NCBI GenBank assembly: GCA_020201035.1
Contig: JAIVHO010000001.1
Coordinates: 1-64,000, forward strand
Direction: 5' to 3'
Length of the DNA: 64,000 bases
DNA from: Bacteroidales bacterium
GTDB lineage: Bacteria > Bacteroidota > Bacteroidia > Bacteroidales > VadinHA17
In this document: positions 36,881-46,141 of the stretch, one piece after another
Numbering within the stretch: the first letter of the stretch is position 1
Layout: each line of letters opens with the position of its first letter
Made by a program: the position numbers and the translations under genes
The notes under the pieces: generated by a model
Told to the model about the DNA's origin: nothing
Databases searched by the model: none
What the model saw: only the letters and a program-made list of their open reading frames with translations

Positions 36881-37905
36881 TGAATACCAGTTCAGACATA
36901 CTTACCCTTCATGGTATAGAAGCAGGATTTAATGAGTCGGGACGCAAAACCACACTGCTTTATGATGTTAACCTGGCAGCAAAAAAGGGTGAGGTAGTCT
37001 CTGTTATAGGTGCAAACGGATCAGGGAAGAGTACACTGCTCAGGATCATAGCATCAATTATTAAACCACTGGCAGGGAACGTAGAGCTGGCATCACGAAG
37101 GGTATCCGACTATACCGGCAGCGAGCTGGCCGGCCTGGTGGCATTTGTTGCCGCAGGATCATCTGTCCCTCTCTCAATGAGGGTTGATGAGCTTGTGTCC
37201 CTTGGCAGGTTCCCCCACACAAACTGGATGGGAAGACTAAAAAATGATGATATGATTATGATAGAGGAGTCTCTCAACAGTGTGGGTATGCTTAAGCTGA
37301 GGGAAAGACCTCTGTACAAGCTTTCCGACGGGGAGAAACAGAGAGCGGTAATAGCCAGGGCGCTGGCACAGGACCCCGTACTGATCCTTCTGGATGAGCC
37401 AACCGCATTCCTTGATCTTCCCAACAGGTATGATCTTATATATCTGCTTAGAAAGCTTGCCGAGGAACGTGGTAAGTGTGTGGTGCTTACGACACATGAT
37501 ATGGAAATTGCAGCAAGGGAAAGCGATAAGCTGTGGCTTATTCATAATAACAGGGTAAATGAAGGTGCTCCGGAAGATATGATAATTAACGGAATCCTCT
37601 CCTCACTTTTTGGTGAGAGGAATATCAGCTATTCAGAGAGTGACGGAGTATTTAAGAGAGGAAGGGTGACCGGTAGCCTGGTAAAACTGGAAGGGGAGAG
37701 AAGACTTGTGAAACTAACTGCCAGGGCTCTTGAGCGACTGGGCATAAAATCAACAGCCGGGAACTGCCCCGATTCAATCAGTGCCTTGAACAGTGCTGAA
37801 GGTCCACGGTGGACATACACCGGGAAACGGGGTTTTTATGATTTCAGTACGATATACGGATTGACAACTTTTCTAAAGGAACACCATGTTGATAATGGTG
37901 CTTGA
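36880..37905 (+). CDS. btuD: Cobalamin ABC transporter ATP-binding protein with C-terminal extension
   Basis: A 341-aa ATPase. The ATG at 36880 is chosen because it overlaps the btuC stop; the open frame also extends back to 36838. Walker A is GANGSGKST, the signature reads LSDGEKQR rather than LSGGQ, Walker B is LILLDEP, and the H-loop is TTHDMEIA. The ATPase fold ends near residue 250. About 85 further residues (SLVKLEGERRLVKLTARALERLG, then WTYTGKRGFYDFSTIYGL) form a small extra domain of unknown role. It is the last gene of the operon and converges on the thioredoxin gene with 10 nt between stops. Confidence 0.92.
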   Translation: MNTSSDILTLHGIEAGFNESGRKTTLLYDVNLAAKKGEVVSVIGANGSGKSTLLRIIASIIKPLAGNVELASRRVSDYTGSELAGLVAFVAAGSSVPLSMRVDELVSLGRFPHTNWMGRLKNDDMIMIEESLNSVGMLKLRERPLYKLSDGEKQRAVIARALAQDPVLILLDEPTAFLDLPNRYDLIYLLRKLAEERGKCVVLTTHDMEIAARESDKLWLIHNNRVNEGAPEDMIINGILSSLFGERNISYSESDGVFKRGRVTGSLVKLEGERRLVKLTARALERLGIKSTAGNCPDSISALNSAEGPRWTYTGKRGFYDFSTIYGLTTFLKEHHVDNGA

Positions 37906-37915
37906 AAAACCTATC

Positions 37916-39397
37916 CTACCTCCTGGCATGTGCCGAAAGGAAATCCTCAATGCTTTCAACAGGCAGCTTTTTGGCAATTATTTTTTTATCTGAATCAAGA
38001 ATGTAGATCAGGGGCGTGCTGCTTACATTGTAATAGTAGTGGAACGCTGTCTGGCGCGTAGGGTCCCAGGCGTTAACCCAGGTAAGCTCGTTTTCAACAA
38101 TATAATTAACCCAATCTTCCCTGTCAGCCTGTGTGCATACAGCAAAAACCTCAACTCCACTACTCTTCAGCCGGTTATAGAGATCGCGAAGCAAGGGTGT
38201 GGCAGTTTTACAATAGCCGCAATCAGGCTCCCAGAAGTATATTATAGTGTATTCAGCTTCCAGGTCATAAAGAGATTTCCAGGTGCCGTCAAACGTTTCC
38301 ATGGTCATGTCAGCACCCTTTATGCCAATAATGTTATTTCTTATCAGATCGGTATCCTTCTTCAACTCCTTAAGGAACTCATCACCAGCCCAGGGTGCCC
38401 TGCCATTCAGATAATAGTTGTCAGCAAGCTCAACAACAATGGCATCATGTCCCATAATCTGGCTCTCCCTGAAATGGTTAAACAGGTAAACAACCGTAAG
38501 CCTGTATACCTCGGTCTCCGGTTCTGCCATTCCTATAACCCGGTGCATGTTACGTATCAGTGTGTCAGGATGCTGAATAAGAACATTGTTAAAATATGTG
38601 TCTAACTTGTTATAAAGCAAAGGGGTGCGTATAAGTCTTTTGTCGGTCAGACTGATATTGTCAAAAAAGTGCTCCGAATTGTAGTTATATGAATAGACCC
38701 ACCTCAGTGAGTCAGGGTTTACTGCGTCAAACGGAATATTAAAATCCGGTATTCTGATTGGAATCATCGCCTTAAGCAGGGCGGAAAGGATTGTGCCGCT
38801 ATACTCCACTGCATATTTCTCAAGGTATGATACCATGCTCTTTTCCAGCTCACTGCGGACTGCTGTGAGTATCTCCAGCGAATCTGCATTCTGGCTGTTA
38901 TTTCCAAGTCTCCTGCGCAGTTCTCCGTTTTTCTCCTGAAGGTCTCTCCACCCTTTCTGATACTCTATAAAGACAGAGTTTTCCCTGCTGCCGGTAAAGG
39001 AAAGAGAGTTTATTATATCACTCTTTCTGCAGGTTATCTCAAACTGCTGATCATCGCCGATGATCAGTTCGAAATAGGAGTTATCAGGAAAGATTACCAT
39101 ATAGAGACCCTGCTCAAGCAGATTACTGCCTGACATAACAGCCCTTCCATTGTTATCGGTAGGGATTGTGTCCTTAATATACTGTTTATCACCAAGATGA
39201 TATCCCAAAGTGACAAAACTCCCTTTATGGTCAGGTATTGACATAATGATTCTGTAGCCCTCCGCAGTGATTAAATTATCATTTAATGCCACTGATGAGT
39301 AGGGCAGAGGTGAATCCTGTGCCTGAGTTAAGGAGGTGCTGACAGACAATATGCCTATTGTCATGGCTACTATTATAATTATCAGTCTGTTGGTCAT
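37916..39397 (-). CDS. Exported TlpA-like thioredoxin-fold protein with N-terminal DUF4369-like domain
   Basis: A 493-aa protein with a signal peptide (about 1-26), a beta-rich DUF4369-like domain (about 45-150), a helical middle region (DUF5106-like, about 150-350) and a C-terminal thioredoxin domain with the redox site CGYC (393-396) in YFWEPDCGYCKTATPL. A cis-Pro follows in SSTPLIYI. Such proteins act in the periplasm as disulfide reductases or oxidases in Bacteroidota. It lies alone, convergent with btuD and divergent from the glycosyltransferase. A good TTTG-N19-TAnnTTTG promoter precedes it. Confidence 0.88.
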   Translation of the reverse strand: MTNRLIIIIVAMTIGILSVSTSLTQAQDSPLPYSSVALNDNLITAEGYRIIMSIPDHKGSFVTLGYHLGDKQYIKDTIPTDNNGRAVMSGSNLLEQGLYMVIFPDNSYFELIIGDDQQFEITCRKSDIINSLSFTGSRENSVFIEYQKGWRDLQEKNGELRRRLGNNSQNADSLEILTAVRSELEKSMVSYLEKYAVEYSGTILSALLKAMIPIRIPDFNIPFDAVNPDSLRWVYSYNYNSEHFFDNISLTDKRLIRTPLLYNKLDTYFNNVLIQHPDTLIRNMHRVIGMAEPETEVYRLTVVYLFNHFRESQIMGHDAIVVELADNYYLNGRAPWAGDEFLKELKKDTDLIRNNIIGIKGADMTMETFDGTWKSLYDLEAEYTIIYFWEPDCGYCKTATPLLRDLYNRLKSSGVEVFAVCTQADREDWVNYIVENELTWVNAWDPTRQTAFHYYYNVSSTPLIYILDSDKKIIAKKLPVESIEDFLSAHARR

Positions 39398-39420
39398 ACC
39401 GGTCCGATTTATTTGAAAGA

Positions 39421-39452
39421 CAAAGGTACTCCTTACAAATTCATTGCCAAAA
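39421..39452 (-). promoter_or_regulatory. Complete Bacteroidota promoter for the thioredoxin gene
   Basis: On the minus strand a TTTTG (-33) is followed after 19 nt by TACCTTTG (-7, at 39421-39428). This is the classic spacing of the primary Bacteroidota sigma factor. The start codon is 24 nt further on. Confidence 0.7.
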
Positions 39453-39479
39453 GGAGAAGAGGGTCTCTTTTATATTTTC

Positions 39480-39487
39480 TATATTTG
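39480..39487 (+). promoter_or_regulatory. -7 promoter box for the glycosyltransferase gene
   Basis: TATATTTG matches TAnnTTTG. It falls after the first in-frame ATG (39413) but 21 nt before the ATG at 39509. It therefore supports the later start. No -33 box is clear. Confidence 0.55.
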
Positions 39488-39508
39488 CAGCACAAAAAAC
39501 TAGGGGAG

Positions 39509-40429
39509 ATGATTTCAGTTCTTATACCTGTTTACAATTATGATATTTCATTTCTGGTAAATGGTCTTCATCAGGCCCTGGATGATTTTGGACCCTTTAA
39601 TGAGATTATTATCGGCGCCGACGGGTGTGATGAGGCACATATTAAGATTTTCAGGGAACTGGAAAAGCTTGATGGAGTAAGGCTGTTTGTCAGCAGTGAA
39701 AATATAGGAAGGGCACAGATAAGGAACAGAATGGCCGATATGGCCACCGGGAGTCATCTTGTTTTTATTGATGCTGATGTAATGAAAGAGGGGAATTTTC
39801 TTCCCTTTATCAGGGCTTATTACGAACATCTCAACCGGGCCCCTGTAATCTGCGGAGGTACTGCCTACCGTAAGATACCACCGGATGATCCTGACAGATA
39901 CCTCAGGTGGAACTATGGTATACACAGGGAGCAGAAGAGTGCCCGAAAACGAAACCGCAATCCATATGCCTCATTTTCGGGATTTAATTTTTGCATAGAG
40001 AAGGATATTTTTCTGAAGATAAGATTTAATGAAGAGCTGCATAAGTATGGTCATGAGGATACCCTCTTTGGGTACCAGCTAAAACGGGCCGGTACAGATA
40101 TTCTTCATATTGACAACCAGCTGATACATGAAGGAATAGAGACCAACCGGGTTTTTATCAGTAAAACTGCCGAGGGGGTGCATAACCTGAGTGTTTTGTA
40201 TGACAGGGTAACAGATCGCAAGGCATTTTCAGAATCGGTCCGGCTCCTTGGTATTTACAGGATAATATCCAGGCTGGGAGCAGCACCCCTGATGGTGTTG
40301 CTCTACCGGAAGTACGGACGAAAGATCAAGGTCTATCTCACACGAAGAAAGCGTTCCACACTGCCCCTGTTTTCACTTTTCAAGCTGTCACTATTCTGCT
40401 ATTACCGCTCCGTTAGCCAGACCGAATAA
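39509..40429 (+). CDS. Family 2 glycosyltransferase
   Basis: A 306-aa GT-A fold enzyme that transfers a sugar from a nucleotide donor at the cytoplasmic face of the membrane. The start at 39509 puts the conserved MISVLIPVYNY strand at the N-terminus and lies just after a promoter box; an ATG at 39413 would add 32 basic residues that do not look like the family. Donor-binding motifs are GADGCD, ENIGRAQIRNRM and the metal-binding VFIDADV. A later GHEDTLFGYQL block resembles the ED acceptor motif. No polysaccharide gene cluster surrounds it, so the product is unknown. Confidence 0.87.
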   Translation: MISVLIPVYNYDISFLVNGLHQALDDFGPFNEIIIGADGCDEAHIKIFRELEKLDGVRLFVSSENIGRAQIRNRMADMATGSHLVFIDADVMKEGNFLPFIRAYYEHLNRAPVICGGTAYRKIPPDDPDRYLRWNYGIHREQKSARKRNRNPYASFSGFNFCIEKDIFLKIRFNEELHKYGHEDTLFGYQLKRAGTDILHIDNQLIHEGIETNRVFISKTAEGVHNLSVLYDRVTDRKAFSESVRLLGIYRIISRLGAAPLMVLLYRKYGRKIKVYLTRRKRSTLPLFSLFKLSLFCYYRSVSQTE

Positions 40430-40474
40430 TCTGCCTTTTTCTGAATGCCCGCCACCTGTCAACTGTTCGTTATT

Positions 40475-41599
40475 CTAAACCTGACCGTTGTATAACCATT
40501 CACTGGTACCACTGAGGTGATCAGCGGTGGTTCCGTCAGTTAATAAGTAACGTCCTGCAAGATCTGCGGTAAGGCATGAGTGAACAGGTATAACACCAAC
40601 CAGTTCACCTGTCCTGAACCCAGCAGTACCCCCGGCTTCTGTTTTTATTATGCCGTGTTCCTGTGAAAGGGATGAAAGGTAAAGAGGGCTATCATAACTG
40701 CTCCATCCTGTTTTGGTGAGTCTTACAATCTGACCGTAAACCGGGCTGCCATCAATTGTTACATAATCCTTTGAGAGGTGCACTGCTCCCCCGTATATTA
40801 CCACAATGTTTTCCCTGTGTCTTACATCCACCACAGGGCATACCATCACCGCGGCAATATCATCAAATGAGCATGAACCTATGTTTAGCTGCATAAGGTC
40901 ATAAAAAACGAAGTTGCCGGCCCTCAATTCATCTATATCCGGGTAGCCGGAGAAGAGTGAGGCAGAGGGGGTATCTCCAACCGAAATCATCAGCCCGGGA
41001 TGTTGAAGGGAATCACGTACCTGTTTCATTCTGCTGACTGAGAGAGTGTAACGTTCTCTGGCCTGCGTCGTTGATTCGGATTTGTAGGTGTCACCGGCAT
41101 GTGTAAGCAGACCTTTAACGGTTAGCAGGGGATTTGTACAAATTATATCAATAATCTTACTGAGATCATTAAGATTATCCCATCGTGTACCGGACCTGTT
41201 ATAGCCTGTATCCACCTTAATCATTACGCTGAGCCTGCTTTCTGCCTTTGAAGCAAGTATATGAGCTGATTCGGGTGAAGGGATTGTAAGAGTAAGGGAT
41301 ATTTCTCTGCTCAGGGCATCTGTTTCGACATGCTCCCTTGGATTATATGGGAATGCAACAGTAATATCATTCCAGCCGTCTGAAGCAAAATACCTGGCCA
41401 TTGCAACAGAAGATACAGCAATTGAACTGATGCCTTCATCGCGGAACCAGCGTCCTATCTGTTTAGACTGATGTGTCTTGAAATGAGGCCTGAAAAGCAC
41501 TCCGCTTTTTTGACACTTTTCGTTAATTCTCCTGATATTTGATTTTACAATCCCGGGGTTTACCACCAGAACAGGGGTTGAAATTCTATCATAATTCAT
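40475..41599 (-). CDS. D-serine dehydratase-like / D-threonine aldolase family PLP enzyme
   Basis: A 374-aa fold-type III pyridoxal-phosphate enzyme. The ATG at 41599 begins the family-typical MNYDRISTPVLVV; the frame extends to 41671 but the added residues are not family-like. The PLP Lys is Lys41 in FRPHFKTHQ. The C-terminal metal site reads PVHSC (His340, Cys342). In eukaryote-type D-serine dehydratases zinc is held by His-x-Cys, while D-threonine aldolases use His-x-Asp. This favours D-serine (or another D-hydroxyamino acid) dehydratase activity. It is a single gene divergent from the YihY gene. Confidence 0.85.
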   Translation of the reverse strand: MNYDRISTPVLVVNPGIVKSNIRRINEKCQKSGVLFRPHFKTHQSKQIGRWFRDEGISSIAVSSVAMARYFASDGWNDITVAFPYNPREHVETDALSREISLTLTIPSPESAHILASKAESRLSVMIKVDTGYNRSGTRWDNLNDLSKIIDIICTNPLLTVKGLLTHAGDTYKSESTTQARERYTLSVSRMKQVRDSLQHPGLMISVGDTPSASLFSGYPDIDELRAGNFVFYDLMQLNIGSCSFDDIAAVMVCPVVDVRHRENIVVIYGGAVHLSKDYVTIDGSPVYGQIVRLTKTGWSSYDSPLYLSSLSQEHGIIKTEAGGTAGFRTGELVGVIPVHSCLTADLAGRYLLTDGTTADHLSGTSEWLYNGQV

Positions 41600-41675
41600 A
41601 ACAACAATAGTTTGCTTAAAAGTAAATATTTTTGGCATTAAGTAAAAGATGGCATGAAAGGATGTGATCAATTTG

Positions 41676-41683
41676 TATATTTG
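41676..41683 (+). promoter_or_regulatory. -7 promoter box for the YihY-family gene
   Basis: TATATTTG is a perfect TAnnTTTG match, 29 nt upstream of the ATG at 41713. No clear -33 box is seen. Confidence 0.55.
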
Positions 41684-41712
41684 CCTTAATATTAATGTAA
41701 TGAGAGTTTTCT

Positions 41713-43050
41713 ATGAAGCGAATTACAGAATGGGTCAGAGCGTGGATAAAATATGTAACTGAGGATATATGGAATATACCTCTGGGTGACCTCCCGCGTC
41801 ACCGCTCATTTATTGTGCGCGAGATAAGGATACTGGTACTTGCCTTCAGGGGGTTTAACGAGGACAAGATACAGTTGCGGGCTTCAGCCCTTACATTTTA
41901 TACCCTTCTCTCAATTGTACCTATAGCTGCAATTGCTTTTGGCGTGGCGAAGGGTTTTGGTTTTGATCAGCGCCTTGAAGAAGAGATTGTTAAAGCCTTT
42001 GCCGGCCAGGAGACGGTGATGGCTTATGTGCTTCAGATGGCCAGGGGTTTTCTGTCTGAAACAAGCGGTGTCTTTATTGGTGTTGCAGGTCTGGTTATTC
42101 TTTTGTGGTCGGTTATGCAGGTACTTGATAATATCGAAAGATCCTTTAATCATATATGGCAGATAAGGAAATCACGTCCATGGCTGAGAAAATTTGCAGA
42201 CTACGTCTCATTTATGATTTTTGGGCCGGTATTTCTGATTCTTGCCAGCAGCTTCACTGTCTATGTTTCCACCATGGTAGATAATATATCGCAGGGGAGG
42301 GAAGTAATTGAGAATATAAAACCGGCAATAATGTTTCTGCTCAGGTTTGCACCCTACTTCTTCCTGTGGATATTTTTCACCTTTTTGTATATAGTCATGC
42401 CCAATACCAGGGTGAAGTTCAGGTCGGCTCTGGTTGCCGGAGTGATGGCGGGCACAATGTTCCAGGTAATACAGTTTCTCTACATTCATTTCCAGGTGGG
42501 AGTGACCAAGTACAATGCCATATACGGGAGTTTTGCAGCATTCCCTCTTTTTATTATATGGATGCAGTTAAGCTGGCTGGTTGTGCTGCTGGGTGCGGAG
42601 CTATCATTTGCAAACCAGAATGTAAATAAGTATGAATTCGAATCTGAATCACTTAATATCAGTCATGCACAGAGAAAGATACTGAGTCTGATGCTGATGA
42701 ATATCATTTGCAAACGGTTTGCTGCCGGAGAATCACCATTGAGTGCCGTGGAGATGGCTCAGTCATTGCAGATTCCGGTAAGGATTGCAAGGGAATTGCT
42801 TTACCAGCTGTCGGAAGCCGGACTGATTACGGAAATCAGTATTGAGGCACCAAGAGAGCGGTATTACCAGCCTGCAATTGATCTCAGACTTCTTAAAATC
42901 AGTTATATTATTTCCAGGCTTGAGATGATGGGCTCAGCAGATGTGCCGGTGGCCAGAAATGAACAGTATAAAAAGATAGTAGGATTGATTTCCGGTTTCG
43001 ATGAAAAGATGAAAGAGTCAGACGGGGACAGGATTATTTCTGAGATATAA
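41713..43050 (+). CDS. YihY/BrkB family membrane protein with C-terminal winged-helix-like domain
   Basis: A 445-aa protein with six membrane helices (about 45-305) of the YihY family, once misnamed ribonuclease BN. Family blocks include LRASALTFYTLLSIVPIAAIAFG and YNAIYGSFAAFPLFIIWMQLSWLVVLLGAELSFA. The last 130 residues are soluble and include a likely winged helix (SAVEMAQSLQIPVRIARELLYQLSEAGLI). The helix-plus-wing tail is a common but poorly understood variant. Its last 17 nt overlap the convergent bioG gene. Confidence 0.88.
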   Translation: MKRITEWVRAWIKYVTEDIWNIPLGDLPRHRSFIVREIRILVLAFRGFNEDKIQLRASALTFYTLLSIVPIAAIAFGVAKGFGFDQRLEEEIVKAFAGQETVMAYVLQMARGFLSETSGVFIGVAGLVILLWSVMQVLDNIERSFNHIWQIRKSRPWLRKFADYVSFMIFGPVFLILASSFTVYVSTMVDNISQGREVIENIKPAIMFLLRFAPYFFLWIFFTFLYIVMPNTRVKFRSALVAGVMAGTMFQVIQFLYIHFQVGVTKYNAIYGSFAAFPLFIIWMQLSWLVVLLGAELSFANQNVNKYEFESESLNISHAQRKILSLMLMNIICKRFAAGESPLSAVEMAQSLQIPVRIARELLYQLSEAGLITEISIEAPRERYYQPAIDLRLLKISYIISRLEMMGSADVPVARNEQYKKIVGLISGFDEKMKESDGDRIISEI

Positions 43051-43735
43051 CACCAGACGGAGCCTGAACAAGCGATTCAATCATTTCACCAAAGGAGTTC
43101 CAGTTGAAAAAAGGGTAGTGTGGAAGTGGCATGGAGATAAGCTTTGTCTCTTTCCTGCTCTCCCAGTATTTGTACATATTGTCATAGGGAAATACCCTGT
43201 CCATTGTAGAGGTTAGTGCAATATCCCACTTAAAACTTATCTCATAGCTCTCCATAATCCTGTTATAGAGCCATCGCAACTCATCCTCGAATGATTTTAA
43301 CTCCCTTTTTGATATCTTTTCCGGATGCCTCTCAAGCTCCCTTTTTGTTCCGAAAAGCCTGAGGTGATACTTGTAGATAACCCGTTTATCAAGCCGGTTA
43401 AGTGTTCCTTCAAATACAGGTATTGGTATTCCGTACCTGTTGTCGGCAGGAAAGGGAGTGCCGTTGACAGCAATTGAGAGATCAGGTTTCAGATTCATTG
43501 ACCGGGCCATATACTCAGCAGCCCAGACACCCAGTGACCATCCTATCACCGTAATGTGCTCATACGTCTTTTTTTCCGGCAAAATAAGGGGTTCATCGGC
43601 AGAGTAGTTGTAGTAGAGGATGAAGTCATGATCATCCCTGCAAAGCGGAAGAAAAAGATTGTGATCGGTACCCCATGTCCCAAAAAGAATAATCAGTTGT
43701 TTATTTGCCTCACGTCTTTTTATATATGTCTTCAT
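43034..43735 (-). CDS. bioG: Pimeloyl-ACP methyl ester esterase (BioG, DUF452)
   Basis: A 233-aa alpha/beta hydrolase of the BioG family. It frees pimeloyl-ACP from its methyl ester at the end of the BioC/BioH-type route to biotin. It has the family N-terminus (LIILFGTWGTDHN), the nucleophile elbow GWSLG with Ser67, and the C-terminal His block PHYPFFNW. No BioC or other biotin gene is in view, so the assignment rests on family motifs. The 3' end overlaps the YihY gene by 17 nt. Confidence 0.82.
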   Translation of the reverse strand: MKTYIKRREANKQLIILFGTWGTDHNLFLPLCRDDHDFILYYNYSADEPLILPEKKTYEHITVIGWSLGVWAAEYMARSMNLKPDLSIAVNGTPFPADNRYGIPIPVFEGTLNRLDKRVIYKYHLRLFGTKRELERHPEKISKRELKSFEDELRWLYNRIMESYEISFKWDIALTSTMDRVFPYDNMYKYWESRKETKLISMPLPHYPFFNWNSFGEMIESLVQAPSGVISQK

Positions 43736-43774
43736 ATTCTTATGCTTCAGCAGGGTATGATCTGTCTGTAATAT

Positions 43775-43903
43775 CTAATTCCCCGTATGCGGGCTGACGA
43801 AGATAAGCATTTTTTCCGGAGACATAAATAGTGGGGGAAGTAGCAGCAGGGTACAAAAAAATAAGAGGAGCAGGCCGGTTGTGCTAAGCAGGGCGGGTTT
43901 CAT
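43775..43903 (-). CDS. Possible 42-residue hydrophobic peptide
   Basis: An ATG ORF directly upstream of bioG on the same strand (39 nt gap). It encodes one strong hydrophobic stretch (LLLLFFCTLLLLPPLFM) after a short basic start, resembling a membrane peptide or a bare signal sequence. No homologue is recognised. It may be a small membrane protein, a leader ORF or chance. Confidence 0.25.
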   Translation of the reverse strand: MKPALLSTTGLLLLFFCTLLLLPPLFMSPEKMLIFVSPHTGN

Positions 43904-44224
43904 TTCAGAAATCCCGGAATCTACTGTCTGATAAAGAAAGGTTCCTTCGTCCGAAGGCCCTTATGTGAAAGTCAATGTCTGCAATACAATCCTGTTCTTT
44001 CACACAACCAACCAATAATGCTCCTCTTATGTTAATAGCATGAGCTTGTATACAAATGTAAGATAAAAAGAACATAAAGTCAAATTTTTCAAGGTAAAAT
44101 TATCATAATAGGTATTTTTAACCATAATTAGTTGTATTGTTAAACCCGTGCCCTTCCCGGACATCTGTTCCCGTGCGCTGGAAGCATTAATCAAATAACC
44201 TTAAATTATTGATGCAAACTTTCA
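43904..44224. other. Intergenic region before the aconitase pair
   Basis: No gene is supported in this 321-nt AT-rich stretch. It contains a small hairpin (CCTTCG-TC-CGAAGG at 43950-43963) without a T-run. Apart from this I see nothing in it before the promoter of the first aconitase-type gene. Confidence 0.5.
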
Positions 44225-44253
44225 TTGCTATTGTGGCCGGAATACTATTTTTG
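44225..44253 (+). promoter_or_regulatory. Promoter of the aconitase-type operon
   Basis: TTG (44225-44227) and TATTTTTG (44246-44253) are 18 nt apart, close to the usual Bacteroidota spacing. Transcription would start near 44260. This rules out the in-frame TTG at 44225 as the translation start and supports the ATG at 44282 or 44288. Confidence 0.55.
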
Positions 44254-44281
44254 TAGGACCAACTTAAACACTACAGAAGAA

Positions 44282-46090
44282 ATGGGTATGACAATTATTG
44301 AAAAAATACTGGCACAGCATGCAGGCCGTAAGAGTGTAAAGCCAGGTGATATTGTTGATATAGTCATTGATGCCAGGGCAGCACGTGACTTCGGGGGAGC
44401 CAACGTTGTTAAAAACCTGCGGGATCATGCTCTCTCTCTTGATAATCCTGAAAAGACCATGTTTACCTTTGATTGCAACCCGACCGGGAGTGATCAGAAA
44501 TACGCTGTCAATCAGCATATATGTCGTCTTTATGCCCGTGAACAGGGTGTCAGGGTGTATGATATTGATGCAGGGATAGGTACACATATTCTGATTGACA
44601 GGGGACATGTTTACCCCGGCGCAACAGCTATTTCCACCGATTCACACGCTAATATACTTGGTGCTATTGGGGCATTCGGACAGGGGATGGGGGATATGGA
44701 TATTGCCTCAGCATGGAACAGGGGAAAGGTCTGGTTTAAGGTGCCTGAATCAGTGCAACTGAATCTTACAGGAAAATTTCCCCCGGATATTGCCGCCAAG
44801 GATATTGTACTGAACCTTCTGAAGATATTCGGTGCCAATACATTGCTTGGATACAGTCTTGAAATTTACGGAGATGATGTTAGCAGTTTGTCACTTGACG
44901 ACCGTATTACCATATCAAGCATGGCAACGGAAATGGGAGCAATAATACTTCTTTTTCCTCCTGACCAGAAGATAATTGATTATTGCAGGGAGAGGACTAA
45001 AAATGATTTTAAGCCTGTTTATGCAGATCCTGATGCCGCATACGCAGATTCCTTTAGTATTGATGTTTCAGACTTCAGGCAGATGGTCTCGCGCCCCGGC
45101 AAACCTCATGACACAACGGATATTGGTGAAATAGTAGGGGTTAAGATCGATTCTGCATTTATCGGAAGCTGCACAAATGGCCGGATTGAGGATATGAGAG
45201 TGGCTGCCTCTGTTCTTAAGGGCAGACATGTTGCACCCGGTGTGGTATTGAAAATAGTACCCTCCACCGATGCTGTATGGAATCAGTGTCTTGAGGAGGG
45301 GCTGATAGCAATTTTCAAGGAGGCCGGGGCACTTGTTTCCAATGCAGGGTGTGCAGGGTGCGCGGCCGGACAGGTAGGACAGAATGGTCCGGGCGAAATA
45401 ACAGTAAGCACAGGTAACCGTAATTTTCCGGGCAAGCAGGGAAAGGGAAGTGTTTATCTGGCCTCACCCGCAGTAGTTGCGGCATCAGCCGTTGCAGGCG
45501 TCCTTACTTCATCTGTAGATACTCCTGTTGTCACAGAATTTATACAAGCAGACACGAGGGCCAAAACAGCCGAAGCAGGCGTAAAAAAAGATAAATCTGA
45601 TTTTAAGGAGATTGCAGAGGGAAAGTGCCGGGTTATCATGGAGGATAATATAGACACCGATATGATCTTTCATAACCGGTATCTTGCAATAACAGATATT
45701 AAGGAGATGGGGCAGTATACCTTTGATAATCTTGGCGGCCATGAGGATTTTGCCTCAAAAGCAGAGCCTGGAGATATTATTGTCACCGGAAAGAATTTCG
45801 GATCAGGAAGCTCAAGACAACAGGCGGTTGATTGTTTTATATCACTTGGAGTAAGTGCAATTATAGCTGAATCTTTTGGGGCAATCTATGAGAGAAATGC
45901 CATAAATGCAGCTTTCCCGGTAATGACATATAATGATATTTCCGCCCTCGGGCTGAATGACGGGGACAGGATAAGGGTGAACTACAGGAGCGGTGAGATT
46001 GTAAACATGGAAAACGGGAACAGCATTCAGGCCAATCCTTTCTCTGAGGTTCAGATAGATATTTGCAGGAGAGGTGGTCTCCTGGGATGA
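44282..46090 (+). CDS. Fused aconitase-superfamily hydro-lyase, copy 1
   Basis: A 602-aa member of the aconitase/3-isopropylmalate dehydratase superfamily in which the large (LeuC-like) and swivel (LeuD-like) domains are fused. The start is at the ATG of MGMTIIEKILAQHAG, possibly two codons later. The 4Fe-4S ligands are in GSCTNGR and NAGCAGCAAG. The swivel domain has MEDNIDTDMIF and the substrate loop GSGSSRQQ. Ordinary aconitases are longer (about 750-900 aa), so the substrate could be isopropylmalate, homoaconitate, citrate or another 2-hydroxyacid. A second, different fused copy follows 51 nt later. No leu genes are next to them. Confidence 0.85.
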   Translation: MGMTIIEKILAQHAGRKSVKPGDIVDIVIDARAARDFGGANVVKNLRDHALSLDNPEKTMFTFDCNPTGSDQKYAVNQHICRLYAREQGVRVYDIDAGIGTHILIDRGHVYPGATAISTDSHANILGAIGAFGQGMGDMDIASAWNRGKVWFKVPESVQLNLTGKFPPDIAAKDIVLNLLKIFGANTLLGYSLEIYGDDVSSLSLDDRITISSMATEMGAIILLFPPDQKIIDYCRERTKNDFKPVYADPDAAYADSFSIDVSDFRQMVSRPGKPHDTTDIGEIVGVKIDSAFIGSCTNGRIEDMRVAASVLKGRHVAPGVVLKIVPSTDAVWNQCLEEGLIAIFKEAGALVSNAGCAGCAAGQVGQNGPGEITVSTGNRNFPGKQGKGSVYLASPAVVAASAVAGVLTSSVDTPVVTEFIQADTRAKTAEAGVKKDKSDFKEIAEGKCRVIMEDNIDTDMIFHNRYLAITDIKEMGQYTFDNLGGHEDFASKAEPGDIIVTGKNFGSGSSRQQAVDCFISLGVSAIIAESFGAIYERNAINAAFPVMTYNDISALGLNDGDRIRVNYRSGEIVNMENGNSIQANPFSEVQIDICRRGGLLG

Positions 46091-46141
46091 AAAGGACAGA
46101 AAAGAATCAGTAATAAAGGACTCTGTAAAAAAAAATATGAT

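Noticed and set aside
44225..44281. TTG at 44225 as the start of the first aconitase-type gene
   Set aside because: It coincides with the -33 promoter element, and the added residues are not family-like; the ATG at 44282 fits the conserved N-terminus.
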